Source of the DNA: Bacilli bacterium
GTDB lineage: Bacteria > Bacillota_I > Bacilli_A > RFN20 > CAG-826
Reading direction: 5' to 3'
Assembly (NCBI GenBank): GCA_024413875.1
Contig: JAKSVY010000006.1
Span: forward strand, 1-39,305
Length of the DNA stretch: 39,305 bases
The first letter of the stretch is position 1. Each line of letters opens with the position of its first letter. A model generated the notes under the pieces. It had not been told where the DNA came from, did no database searches, and was given only the letters and a program-made list of their open reading frames with translations. The position numbers and the translations under genes were made by a program. Below, piece after piece: positions 1 to 7,062 of this stretch.

Positions 1-2
1 AA

Positions 3-110
3 ATCGGCGAACTTTCCACGCAGGATATTACGGCTGTGAAACATTCGCTTGATACCATCGTTCCTACTTACCTTTCGTGGGCGAAAAAAATCATCACACT
101 GTTTTTATAA
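3..110 (+). CDS. C-terminal fragment of an unrecognised protein (5' end outside window)
   Basis: Frame 3 is open from the left edge to a TAA at 108-110 and gives 35 residues beginning IGELSTQDITAVKHS and ending AKKIITLFL. I do not recognise the family. By my count the first 110 bases are about 41% G+C, visibly richer than the rest of the window, with codons such as ACG, TCG and CTG that are rare in the downstream genes. This suggests acquired DNA. A strong terminator follows about 90 bases later, which fits a real gene end. It could belong to a mobile element, but nothing in the fragment proves that. Confidence 0.4.
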   Translation: MGELSTQDITAVKHSLDTIVPTYLSWAKKIITLFL

Positions 111-116
111 GGAAAA

Positions 117-159
117 CCTCTGTACAAAATAGTTAGAACAATGCGAAATTGCACAGAGG
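117..159. repeat. Inverted repeat CCTCTGT...ACAGAGG just after the foreign-looking gene
   Basis: CCTCTGT (117-123) and ACAGAGG (153-159) are perfect 7-bp arms separated by 29 bases. The spacer contains a smaller CAAT/ATTG pair that could extend the fold. No U-tract follows, so it is not a simple terminator. It could be an RNA fold in the 3' untranslated region or part of a recombination site. Confidence 0.35.
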
Positions 160-197
160 GAAATATGGACAAAGAGAATATTAGCATTTGTGAAATG

Positions 198-237
198 TAC
201 CCCTAATCCTGGACAAAAACAGGAAAGGGGTATTTTT
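198..237 (+). terminator. Rho-independent terminator
   Basis: TACCCCT (198-204) pairs with AGGGGTA (226-232), and an inner CCTG (208-211) pairs with CAGG (220-223) around a short A-rich loop. TATTTTT follows at 231-237. It lies about 90 bases downstream of the partial plus-strand gene and probably ends that transcript. Confidence 0.75.
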
Positions 238-309
238 CATAACTTTGACATGATCTAATTTTTAATTATTTTTTTCCTATAATTCTGTAACTAATTAATC
301 TACTGTTTG

Positions 310-354
310 AGAGAAATCGAATTTGTCCTTTTCAGAGAAGTCTAACTTGTTCTC
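310..354. repeat. Two imperfect 21-bp direct repeats, 24-bp period
   Basis: AGAGAAATCGAATTTGTCCTT (310-330) recurs as AGAGAAGTCTAACTTGTTCTC (334-354), with 15 of 21 positions identical by eye. Together with the higher-G+C fragment to the left this may mark the end of a mobile element; IS21-type elements carry multiple short terminal repeats. No transposase gene is visible, so this is only a suggestion. The repeats lie just downstream of the stop of the RlmD-like gene and mark the limit between foreign-looking and native sequence. Confidence 0.35.
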
Positions 355-378
355 TTACACTAGTGAGCAACAATAAAA

Positions 379-1788
379 TTACGCCCCATCCCAATCTCTA
401 TTATATTGATTTGTTCTTTTGTTTTTATTTGCGTTAACATCCTTGAAGACAAACTCACAAACGACTTCTGTATGATGAGTCATTGGGAACATGTCGACTG
501 GTTGAATCTTTTTGATATCATACTTACAAGATAATAATGTTAAATCTCTTGCAAGAGTTTCACAGTTACATGAGACATACACTACTTTCTTAGGTGCTAA
601 AACAAGTAATGAATTAATAAATGTTTCATCAAGTCCTTTTCTTGGAGGATCAACAAACACCACATCTGGTTTAATTCCTGTTTGATTAAATCTAAGCATA
701 TATTTAGATGCATCATCGCATTCAAACTTAGCATTAGTAATGTTATTTAATTTAGCGTTACCAATTGCGTCTTTAATAGCTTCTTTAACAATTTCCACAC
801 CATAGACTTCTTTTGCATGTTTTGCAGCGATTAATGAAATTGTGCCGATACCACAATAAGCATCTAATACTGTTTCGTTTCCTGTAAGACCTGCAAATTC
901 CATAGCCTTACCATATAACACATCGACTTGAATTGGATTAACTTGATAGAAAGATTTTGATGAAATTCTAAAGTTAACTCCTAAGATAGAGTCTTCAATG
1001 AAACCTTTACCATAAAGGATTCTTTCTTTATCACCTAAAATAACATTAGTGTCTCTAGTATTAATGTTTTGCACTACTGTTGTAATTTCAGGATGTTTTT
1101 CTACAATTGCTTTAACAAAGTTTTTCTTACCCTTAAATTCATCAAGAGCAGTTACTAATGTAAGCATTAATTGTTCTTTATGTTTAGCAGTTCTAATTAA
1201 AACGTGTCTAATACATCCAGTTCTTCTATCTTCATCATATGGTTCAATCTTAAATGAACGCATTAAAAGTTTAATATCTTTAATAATTGGACGAGATCTT
1301 TCGTCATCAATATAGCAAACATCTGTCGCGATAATCTTATGAGTGTTTGAACGATAGAAACCAGAAATGATATTTCCATGTAAATCTTTACCTAATGGGA
1401 CTTGGATTTTGTTTCTATAGTTATATGGATCTTCCATACCTAAGCAAGGTAAAACATTGAACTTGTGATGGAAATTCCTTTCAAATGCTGACGCAACTTT
1501 TTTGGTTTTATATTCAAGTTGAGCTTGATAACTTAGTTGTTGGAATTGGCAACCACCACAGGCTGTGCAGATACCACATAAAGGCTGAATACGATCGGGA
1601 GATTTTGTAATTAATCTTCTAATCTTTCCAAACTTTTGACCAGCGCGTGTATATTCAACAAATACCTCTAATTCTTCATCAGGAAAAACACCATCAACAA
1701 AAACGATGCCTTGTTCTGTTTTAACAACACCTTTTCCTTCGAATGAGATATCTATACATTTGCCAGTTAAAAAATCTCTTTTTTCCAT
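379..1788 (-). CDS. rlmD: 23S rRNA (uracil-C5)-methyltransferase, RlmD/RlmCD type
   Basis: SAM-dependent enzyme that would make 5-methyluridine in 23S rRNA. The 469-aa protein begins with a TRAM-like RNA-binding domain (about residues 5-60). A 4Fe-4S cysteine set follows: C71, C77 and C80 have the C-x5-C-x2-C spacing of RlmD, and a fourth cysteine lies in the IATDVCYID segment. The C-terminal methyltransferase fold has the SAM loop LDAYCGIGTISL, the VFVDPPRKGLD motif and the VYVSCNCETLARDL segment, where C407 is the expected nucleophile. Length and motif order are normal for the family. Whether it methylates one uridine (RlmD) or two (RlmCD, as in Bacillus) cannot be decided from sequence. 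TATAAT ends 10 bases before the ATG and no Shine-Dalgarno is visible, so the message may be leaderless. Confidence 0.9.
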   Translation of the reverse strand: MEKRDFLTGKCIDISFEGKGVVKTEQGIVFVDGVFPDEELEVFVEYTRAGQKFGKIRRLITKSPDRIQPLCGICTACGGCQFQQLSYQAQLEYKTKKVASAFERNFHHKFNVLPCLGMEDPYNYRNKIQVPLGKDLHGNIISGFYRSNTHKIIATDVCYIDDERSRPIIKDIKLLMRSFKIEPYDEDRRTGCIRHVLIRTAKHKEQLMLTLVTALDEFKGKKNFVKAIVEKHPEITTVVQNINTRDTNVILGDKERILYGKGFIEDSILGVNFRISSKSFYQVNPIQVDVLYGKAMEFAGLTGNETVLDAYCGIGTISLIAAKHAKEVYGVEIVKEAIKDAIGNAKLNNITNAKFECDDASKYMLRFNQTGIKPDVVFVDPPRKGLDETFINSLLVLAPKKVVYVSCNCETLARDLTLLSCKYDIKKIQPVDMFPMTHHTEVVCEFVFKDVNANKNKRTNQYNRDWDGA

Positions 1789-1798
1789 AACGCTAGTT

Positions 1799-1825
1799 AT
1801 TATATCAAAGATATTATATAAACAA
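1799..1825 (-). promoter_or_regulatory. Promoter of the RlmD-like gene, likely leaderless
   Basis: On the minus strand TATAAT (1799-1804) lies exactly 10 bases before the ATG at 1788. A weak -35 TTGTTT (1820-1825) sits 15 bases upstream of it. Transcription would start only about 3 bases before the start codon, leaving no room for a ribosome binding site. Confidence 0.5.
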
Positions 1826-1842
1826 TGATTGAATTTTTATTA

Positions 1843-2334
1843 TCATCGCTCATAGATGCATATCTCATCCTTTTTGATTGAACTATAAAATGCTGGGTCC
1901 ATTTTTTCTTTATGGATACATAACAAATCAACCTCTCTACCAAATTTATCAACAAGGTCTTGTCTAATGTTCCCTAAATCAAATAATGACAGTCCACTAT
2001 CGGCTTCTAACCTAATATCAATATCAGATTCGTTATTTTCTTCATTTCTGGCAAAAGAGCCGAATAAATAAGCCTTAGTCACCAATCCTTTATCATGTTT
2101 TTTTAATATTTCCTCTAATGACTTTTTTATTTGAACAATTGTTATAGTTTGATTTGTACTTCTTCTAGGCAAAAAAGGATATAAAAACGAAGGAATTTTT
2201 CTTCTTTTTTCAAGGTCCTTTAAAGAAGCGGTTAATAAATCAGTCAATTTGAAACCATTTTCTTTGGCTATCTTGGTCACGTTTTCTTTTAAATTTGAGT
2301 CAACTCTAATTATTATATTTGCGTCTTTATTCAT
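1843..2334 (-). CDS. DinJ/RelB-like segment fused to minimal nucleotidyltransferase (MNT)
   Basis: 163-aa protein of two parts. Residues about 4-50 (ANIIIRVDSNLKENV ... KRRKIPSF) resemble the ribbon-helix-helix DinJ/RelB antitoxins, including the basic-then-IPF-like ending. Residues about 75-163 are a minimal nucleotidyltransferase: FGSFARNE, then D104-x-D106, and a third acidic residue D136 in REVDLL. All three metal-binding acids are present. MNT proteins usually pair with HEPN toxins and act as adenylylating antitoxins, but no HEPN or RelE-like gene adjoins this one. The ATG at 2334 is preferred over the GTG at 2343 because GAGGTG (2341-2346) sits 6 bases upstream of it. It is the only gene here ending in TGA, and an in-frame TAA follows immediately. 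Function is inferred from motifs; the DNA-binding role of the first part is less certain than the MNT call. Confidence 0.75.
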   Translation of the reverse strand: MNKDANIIIRVDSNLKENVTKIAKENGFKLTDLLTASLKDLEKRRKIPSFLYPFLPRRSTNQTITIVQIKKSLEEILKKHDKGLVTKAYLFGSFARNEENNESDIDIRLEADSGLSLFDLGNIRQDLVDKFGREVDLLCIHKEKMDPAFYSSIKKDEICIYER

Positions 2335-2352
2335 ACCAATCACCTCATCATC

Positions 2353-2384
2353 ATTTTAAATTTTGTATATACATTTGTAAATAC
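2353..2384 (-). promoter_or_regulatory. Promoter with overlapping tandem repeats upstream of the DinJ-MNT gene
   Basis: On the minus strand TTTACA (plus 2376-2381) and TAAAAT (plus 2353-2358) are 17 bases apart, a good promoter. The direct repeats TTTGTATATAC (2362-2372) and TTTGTAAATAC (2374-2384), period 12, lie across the -35 and spacer. Ribbon-helix-helix proteins often bind short tandem repeats in their own promoters, so this is a plausible autoregulatory operator. Confidence 0.5.
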
Positions 2385-2460
2385 GTTTTAATGTTTTTTT
2401 AAAGGTTTGCGAATAGACAATTTGAACTTACATTTTATTTTCATTTAATAGGCAGAAATT

Positions 2461-2482
2461 AAAAACAGCCATTAAGGCTGTT
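2461..2482 (-). terminator. Rho-independent terminator after the GH3 gene
   Basis: Read on the minus strand, AACAGCC-TTAAT-GGCTGTT forms a 7-bp perfect stem followed by a U-run (plus A2461-A2465). It lies 13 bases after the stop of the GH3 gene and ends the ROK/PQ-loop/GH3 operon. Confidence 0.85.
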
Positions 2483-2494
2483 AATAATTTATGG

Positions 2495-4753
2495 TTATTT
2501 TCTTTCTCTTTGGAATGGCGTTACTAACCATTTCTTCTTTCTAACATCAGACATGTAGTTAATGCCTAATGGCTTTTCTTTTCTTCTTTTCAATTCAGGG
2601 AATATCTTTGAATGCATTTCATCATGAGAAATGTCCCAGAAATATTTTTGAGCCGCCCATCTTAAACAACCTGATTGCCATTGTTCTGCGAATTCAATAT
2701 CAAGAGGTTGATTCTTTTCTTTAGCAATCTCTTGGCAAACAGATGTTTGGAAAAAGGAGAAAACATCTGTATCTAAAGTCCAAACTTTAGAAACTTTCTT
2801 TCTTTTAAGTTTAATAGGAGCTTCTTGCTTTTCAAATTGTTCACCTTCAATGAACAAATCAAATTCACCAATGATTTCATTAGCGTTCTTAGCAAGATAA
2901 AAATGATACATTCCTTCTTCTACTAGCATTGTGTCTTTACGTTCAAAATAAGACACTAAATCACTTTTATTTACTGTAACCACAAATGTTTTAGATGATT
3001 TAGAAGGAATTAGTGCTTTGTTAAATCCTTTAAGTTCTTTTAAAGGTCTATAGATATTGCTATTTGGAAGTGAGGCAAAAACAAATAATGTCTCTTTACC
3101 ATCAATACTTGATTTATTTTCAACATCCACTACAAATTCAATCGTGTCACCTTTATCAATCATTCTTGGAGATGAATATTCAAACTTTGAATAAGATAAA
3201 CCATATCCAAAAGGTAAAATAAATCCTTTTTTATGTAAATCAAAATAACGATATCCTACATAAATATCCTCATCATAATATGAATAATAGAATGGTCTTT
3301 TAAGAACATCTTTTTTATACATAGGATTTTGATTTAATGAGCCAATCCATGTTTCATTTAAATGACCTGATGGATTAACTTTTCCAATAAGAGTGTTCAC
3401 TAACGACTTATTTTGACATTCGCCTGCAAAATATTGAATTAGCATTGCTTTTGATTCTTTATAGAAATCTTTAACTGAGAAAGATGAACCAGTGACAATA
3501 ACACTTACAATATCCTTACCAAATTCTTTAATTTTATTAAAGGCAACTTCTTGTTTTAATGGACATTCATAATAATATCTATCATTTCCTTCTTGATCCC
3601 ATTCTTGTTTAAAGAAGAAGACAACTTTATTAACATCAGAATATTTATTCAATTCTTCTAATTCAAAATCGTATGTTTTTAAGAATCTTACATCAAAACC
3701 AGATTCAACAAAACACTTTTCAATGCTTTCGTTTTTATAAGCATTAACCGAGGCACTTCCACCTCCGTTAATACGAACATTATCAATTTCACCAACAACT
3801 AAGATTTTGTCTTTCTTTCTTAAAGGTAATGTTTTTTTAACATTCTTAACTAAAACGCTTGTTTCGTTAGCGATCTTTTCTGCATCTTCATGGTCTTTAT
3901 CTAAATCAAAAATACATTCTTTTGGTAATGATCTTAATTTAGCTAAACACTCTTCAAAGTGATTATCATTTTCCACCAATTCTTTTTCAGTAAAAACACC
4001 TTTTCTAAGTTCTCTATCAACATATTTATCTTCAATAACCTTCTTAGGCATCTCAAGATGCAAACCACCATGAATAGAAGAACCCTTTTCACTAACAGAT
4101 AACCAGTCAGACATAAAGAAACCATTAAAACCAAATTGCTTGATAATTTTGTTTTCTAAGAATTCTTTATTATCGAAGTTATAAACACCATTAACTTTGT
4201 TATAACTTGTCATAATAGAGATTGGATTTGTTTCTTTAATAACTCTTCTAAATGGTTCTAAATAGATTTCATTTAACGCTCTTTGGCTAACTTCTGCTGA
4301 AACAAAGTAACGTGAAAATTCTTGAGAGTTACAACATAAATGTTTAATAGATACTCCGACGTTTTGGCTTTGAACACCTTTAACGTACTCTGTACCACAA
4401 ATTCCATTAAGATATGGATCTTCACTAAAATATTCAAAATTACGTCCGCATAATGCTGAACGTTTAATATTTAATCCTGGCGCTAAAAGAACATCTTTCT
4501 TTTTCGCATTAGCTTCTCTTCCAATAATCTCACCATTAAGTCTAATTAATTCTTTATTAAATGAGGTTGCTAAAGCGCTTGGTGAAGGAAGATTTAACGC
4601 AGTAACAACTTTATGATCCTCTTCAATTCTTAAGCCACATGGACCATCGCAGGTATAAATAGGTCTTAAGTTGCGTCCTTTATATGAATTAAAGGACCAT
4701 GTTGAAAGACCCATCGTGTATTTATAACGTTCGTGAAGTTCTTTTTTATTCAT
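2495..4753 (-). CDS. Glycoside hydrolase family 3 (beta-glucosidase-like)
   Basis: 752-aa cytoplasmic enzyme (no signal peptide) expected to remove terminal beta-linked sugars by the retaining mechanism. The N-terminal barrel carries SIKHLC (K137, H138) and the FFMSDW motif with D216 as nucleophile. A middle alpha/beta domain contains FKQEWDQEGND, which holds a likely acid/base glutamate. The C-terminal fibronectin III-like domain starts near FGYGLSYSKFEYSS and runs through KETLFVFASLPNS. Length is normal for three-domain GH3 proteins. The exact sugar (glucose, xylose or N-acetylglucosamine) is not readable. The gene starts inside the end of the PQ-loop gene (8-base overlap, 4746-4753), with AAGGA 11 bases upstream, so it is probably translated by coupling. 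It is last in the ROK/PQ-loop operon, which fits release and phosphorylation of a monosaccharide. Confidence 0.88.
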   Translation of the reverse strand: MNKKELHERYKYTMGLSTWSFNSYKGRNLRPIYTCDGPCGLRIEEDHKVVTALNLPSPSALATSFNKELIRLNGEIIGREANAKKKDVLLAPGLNIKRSALCGRNFEYFSEDPYLNGICGTEYVKGVQSQNVGVSIKHLCCNSQEFSRYFVSAEVSQRALNEIYLEPFRRVIKETNPISIMTSYNKVNGVYNFDNKEFLENKIIKQFGFNGFFMSDWLSVSEKGSSIHGGLHLEMPKKVIEDKYVDRELRKGVFTEKELVENDNHFEECLAKLRSLPKECIFDLDKDHEDAEKIANETSVLVKNVKKTLPLRKKDKILVVGEIDNVRINGGGSASVNAYKNESIEKCFVESGFDVRFLKTYDFELEELNKYSDVNKVVFFFKQEWDQEGNDRYYYECPLKQEVAFNKIKEFGKDIVSVIVTGSSFSVKDFYKESKAMLIQYFAGECQNKSLVNTLIGKVNPSGHLNETWIGSLNQNPMYKKDVLKRPFYYSYYDEDIYVGYRYFDLHKKGFILPFGYGLSYSKFEYSSPRMIDKGDTIEFVVDVENKSSIDGKETLFVFASLPNSNIYRPLKELKGFNKALIPSKSSKTFVVTVNKSDLVSYFERKDTMLVEEGMYHFYLAKNANEIIGEFDLFIEGEQFEKQEAPIKLKRKKVSKVWTLDTDVFSFFQTSVCQEIAKEKNQPLDIEFAEQWQSGCLRWAAQKYFWDISHDEMHSKIFPELKRRKEKPLGINYMSDVRKKKWLVTPFQRERK

Positions 4754-5063
4754 TGCTCGCTAATTCCTTAGCTCGTTTTTCACAAGCTTTATTAACGAAA
4801 TACATAATAAAGTCCGCTGTTACGAAAACGAAGTTAAAAATATAAACTGAGAAAGCTAATATTGAAGTCCATGATGTTCCCCAAGAAATTAACTTACCAG
4901 CAATACCAATAACATAACCAACATCAATAAGGATTAAGAACACTAAGCTCTTACCCTTAGTGCTTTTAGTTTTAATAGATTTAATTAAGTTAATAGGCCA
5001 ACTTGCTCCAAAACAAGCAAGCATTAACGCTACACAAAGTTCTGCGATTTCAGCCGATGTCAT
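4746..5063 (-). CDS. PQ-loop / SemiSWEET-like small membrane protein
   Basis: 105 aa with three hydrophobic segments (about 5-25, 38-60, 66-92) and a charged tail. The segment ASWPINLIKSIKTKSTKGKS after the first helix resembles the conserved proline turn and polar loop of PQ-loop proteins; P23 would be the hinge proline. SemiSWEETs are three-helix proteins that dimerise to pass sugars through the membrane. Its place between a ROK sugar kinase (18 bases upstream) and a GH3 glycosidase (8-base overlap) supports sugar uptake or release, but transport is inferred, not shown. The ribosome site AAGGAG is 9-10 bases before the ATG. It could instead be an uncharacterised PQ-loop family member without transport activity. 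Confidence 0.65.
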   Translation of the reverse strand: MTSAEIAELCVALMLACFGASWPINLIKSIKTKSTKGKSLVFLILIDVGYVIGIAGKLISWGTSWTSILAFSVYIFNFVFVTADFIMYFVNKACEKRAKELASNE

Positions 5064-5081
5064 ACTTATATTCTCCTTATA

Positions 5082-6026
5082 TTATTTAATGAATAAGCAT
5101 GCCGCTCCAATGATACCTGAATTGTATCCTAGGGTAGCGGTTTTAATTAATACCTTAGGTGTGCAATGGAAGCCATAATCTCTTTCATCACAGTATGCTG
5201 TTAATCTATTGTTTAAGTTATCTCTTTGATTAGCAATACCACCACTTAAGATGATGACATCTGGTCTAAAGATATTACAGAAATTTAAGATACCTTCAGA
5301 AAGATACATAACATAGTTATCAATAACTTCTTTAGCGGTCTTATCACCTAATGCTTCTGCATCAAATGCGACTTTACCATTTACTTTAGCGATATCGCCA
5401 TCAACTAATTCCCAAAGCTTAGATGATTTATCTTTCATCATTGCTTCTTTAGTGTCTTTGATTAATGCACTTGCGGATGCATATGCTTCTAAGCAACCAA
5501 ATCTGCCACAGGTACATTCTCTACCATGAAGCTCAATCTTCATGTGTCCAAGTTCTGCACCTTTACCTTCATTACCATCATAGATTTCATCATTGATAAT
5601 GATTCCACCGCCAACGCCTGTACCTAAAGTAAGAAGGATAGCAGTCTTATATTCTTTACCGGCCCCGAATTTAGCCTCTCCTAACGCTGCAGCGTTTGCA
5701 TCATTAGTAATTTTAGCCTTAAGACCTAAACGGTCCTCAATCATCTTAACAAGTGGTAAATTATGCCAATCGAGATTGTTTGAATAATCAACAACGCCGG
5801 TTGTAGAGTTAATTGCGCCTGCGCAACCAATTCCAATACCGTTAACATTGTCTTTTCCAACCTTATCAACAAATTTAACCAATTCATCAATTAGTCTACC
5901 TGATGTAACTAATTGGCCTTCCCCTTTATATACAGGGACAACAAAAGTATCTAAGACTTTTCCTTCATTATCTACTAGGCCACCTTTAATAGATGTGCCA
6001 CCAATATCAATTCCAATAGAATACAT
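5082..6026 (-). CDS. ROK family sugar kinase (glucokinase-like)
   Basis: 314-aa ATP-dependent hexose kinase. The N-terminal phosphate loop is GIDIGGTSIKGG (residues 4-16). NDAN gives catalytic D109, and LGTGVGGGI (134-142) is the sugar/ATP hinge. The ROK zinc motif HGRECTCGRFGCLEAY (167-182) supplies C171, C173 and C178. Those features match glucokinases of the ROK family, but N-acetylhexosamine and fructose kinases look the same at this level. There is no N-terminal helix-turn-helix, so it is an enzyme rather than a repressor. It is first gene of the operon with the PQ-loop protein and GH3, with GAGG 8 bases before the ATG. A role in phosphorylating the monosaccharide freed by GH3 is a reasonable inference. 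Confidence 0.88.
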   Translation of the reverse strand: MYSIGIDIGGTSIKGGLVDNEGKVLDTFVVPVYKGEGQLVTSGRLIDELVKFVDKVGKDNVNGIGIGCAGAINSTTGVVDYSNNLDWHNLPLVKMIEDRLGLKAKITNDANAAALGEAKFGAGKEYKTAILLTLGTGVGGGIIINDEIYDGNEGKGAELGHMKIELHGRECTCGRFGCLEAYASASALIKDTKEAMMKDKSSKLWELVDGDIAKVNGKVAFDAEALGDKTAKEVIDNYVMYLSEGILNFCNIFRPDVIILSGGIANQRDNLNNRLTAYCDERDYGFHCTPKVLIKTATLGYNSGIIGAACLFIK

Positions 6027-6092
6027 ATATCTACCTCGTTAATATAATTCTAAGATTTTATTTTAAAAATTAAAATACTATAAATATTCATA

Positions 6093-6142
6093 ATTATACT
6101 TTTAGACTCTGCAAAAATTTTGCGAGATTTGCAAAATATTTT
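6093..6142 (-). promoter_or_regulatory. Promoter of the ROK operon with a TGCAAAT element
   Basis: On the minus strand TATAAT (plus 6093-6098) has no good -35. Upstream is AAAATATTTTGCAAATC (plus 6126-6142), matching the 23.1-kb operator at 14 of 17 positions, and two further TGCA/CGCA-like repeats lie between. The distance from TGCAAAT to TATAAT is 28 bases here, not the 41 seen at three other promoters, so common control is possible but weaker. Confidence 0.5.
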
Positions 6143-6149
6143 ATTAGAA

Positions 6150-6178
6150 CAAAAAAGAACCACATTTCTGTGATTCTT
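6150..6178 (-). terminator. Rho-independent terminator of the 17-kb operon (copy 1 of a 39-bp repeat)
   Basis: On the minus strand AGAATCACA-GAAA-TGTGGTTCT gives a 9-bp stem (one G-U pair) followed by a U-run (plus 6151-6156). It lies 10 bases after the stop of the SGNH esterase gene. The surrounding 39 bases (6147-6185) recur exactly at 35059-35097, downstream of the FakA gene. Confidence 0.85.
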
Positions 6179-6187
6179 AATTTGAAA

Positions 6188-7021
6188 TTAATTATTTAAT
6201 GATTTAAATGCTTCAAAATAGCGAATTCCTAATTCTTTCAAAGCTTCTTTTGAAAAGTGAATATTGTCTTCTTCATCCAAACCATCTTCTTTATTTGAAT
6301 GTAAACCTTTAGCGGACACAAATGCTCCGTTGCCAAGTTCTTTACAAGAATCTATTAATGCCTGTTCTATCGCTTGGCAATTGATTTCATAATCTTTTCT
6401 CCAATCATCAATAAAACCGCCAGTAATGATTGGAAAAGCAAAAGTAGAAAAATGCTCAATGACACCCCTGGTTTGATTTAAAAATTCTATTTTATAATCA
6501 TTGTATCTTTGAGAATAGTCTTTCTCAGGAAATTCAAAAGCATCATGTTCGCCTTGATGCCATAAATACGCAACAACTCTATTATCTTTATTTAAGGAAA
6601 GAACATAATCTACCATCATCAATGTTCGATAGTATAGTTGTGTTTGATATCCTTGTTGTTTCCTTGCGAAGCCAGTTCCGCCAATCGCCGTTTTTACAAC
6701 AATAACTTTTCTTTCACTATCTAAACAGTGTTTTTGGTAAAGAGAAACAAATGATAAAGACAAATCGGCGTTAATTCTATTTCCAGCACTTCTTTCTTGG
6801 AGAGGTTGAATTTTTACTTTTGGTGGATAAACCATATGAATAGTTGCTTGATCATAAAAATCTAGTGAAGGGTCAACCTCAACATAACATTCGTTTGCAT
6901 CAATAGCTTCGTAGGCATCATCTATTATAGTTATTAAAGAATCATTGCTTTTTCCATATCCTTCAGCGTTACTTTGACCTGCGATAATAATTACATCAAA
7001 TTTAATATTTTTAAGATCCAT
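6188..7021 (-). CDS. SGNH/SASA-type carbohydrate esterase
   Basis: 277-aa protein with the order of motifs seen in the sialate O-acetylesterase/CE6-like (SASA) family. IIIAGQSNAEGYG gives nucleophile S17, TAIGGTG (111-117) and YLWHQGEHDA (152-161) line the oxyanion hole, and EDNIHFS supplies D252 and H255. There is no signal peptide, so it should act in the cytoplasm on imported acetylated sugars or oligosaccharides. The acyl group and sugar are not readable; family members remove acetyl groups from sialic acid or xylan. AAGGGG lies 6-7 bases before the ATG. It is the last gene of the operon after GH112 (41-base gap) and is followed at once by a terminator, which supports a role in preparing the same glycan. 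Confidence 0.8.
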   Translation of the reverse strand: MDLKNIKFDVIIIAGQSNAEGYGKSNDSLITIIDDAYEAIDANECYVEVDPSLDFYDQATIHMVYPPKVKIQPLQERSAGNRINADLSLSFVSLYQKHCLDSERKVIVVKTAIGGTGFARKQQGYQTQLYYRTLMMVDYVLSLNKDNRVVAYLWHQGEHDAFEFPEKDYSQRYNDYKIEFLNQTRGVIEHFSTFAFPIITGGFIDDWRKDYEINCQAIEQALIDSCKELGNGAFVSAKGLHSNKEDGLDEEDNIHFSKEALKELGIRYFEAFKSLNN

Positions 7022-7038
7022 ATAGCACCCCTTAATAA

Positions 7039-7045
7039 ATTTGCA
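7039..7045 (-). promoter_or_regulatory. TGCAAAT element in the GH112-esterase gap
   Basis: The 41-base gap between the GH112 stop and the esterase start contains, on the minus strand, AAATATTTTTGCAAATT, similar to the operator motif found at other promoters. There is no room for a -10 box 41 bases downstream before the start codon. It may be a chance AT-rich match or an internal regulatory site. Confidence 0.2.
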
Positions 7046-7062
7046 AAAATATTTAAATCTAA

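Noticed and set aside
141..206. Small plus-strand ORF of 21 codons (starts MRNCTEGNMDKEN)
   Set aside because: No ribosome site, and its stop lies inside the terminator stem; likely chance.
196..232. Resemblance of TGTACCCCTAAT...GGACA to an IS3-type end
   Set aside because: The matching inverted copy is only about 30 bases away and a T-run follows, so a terminator explains it better.
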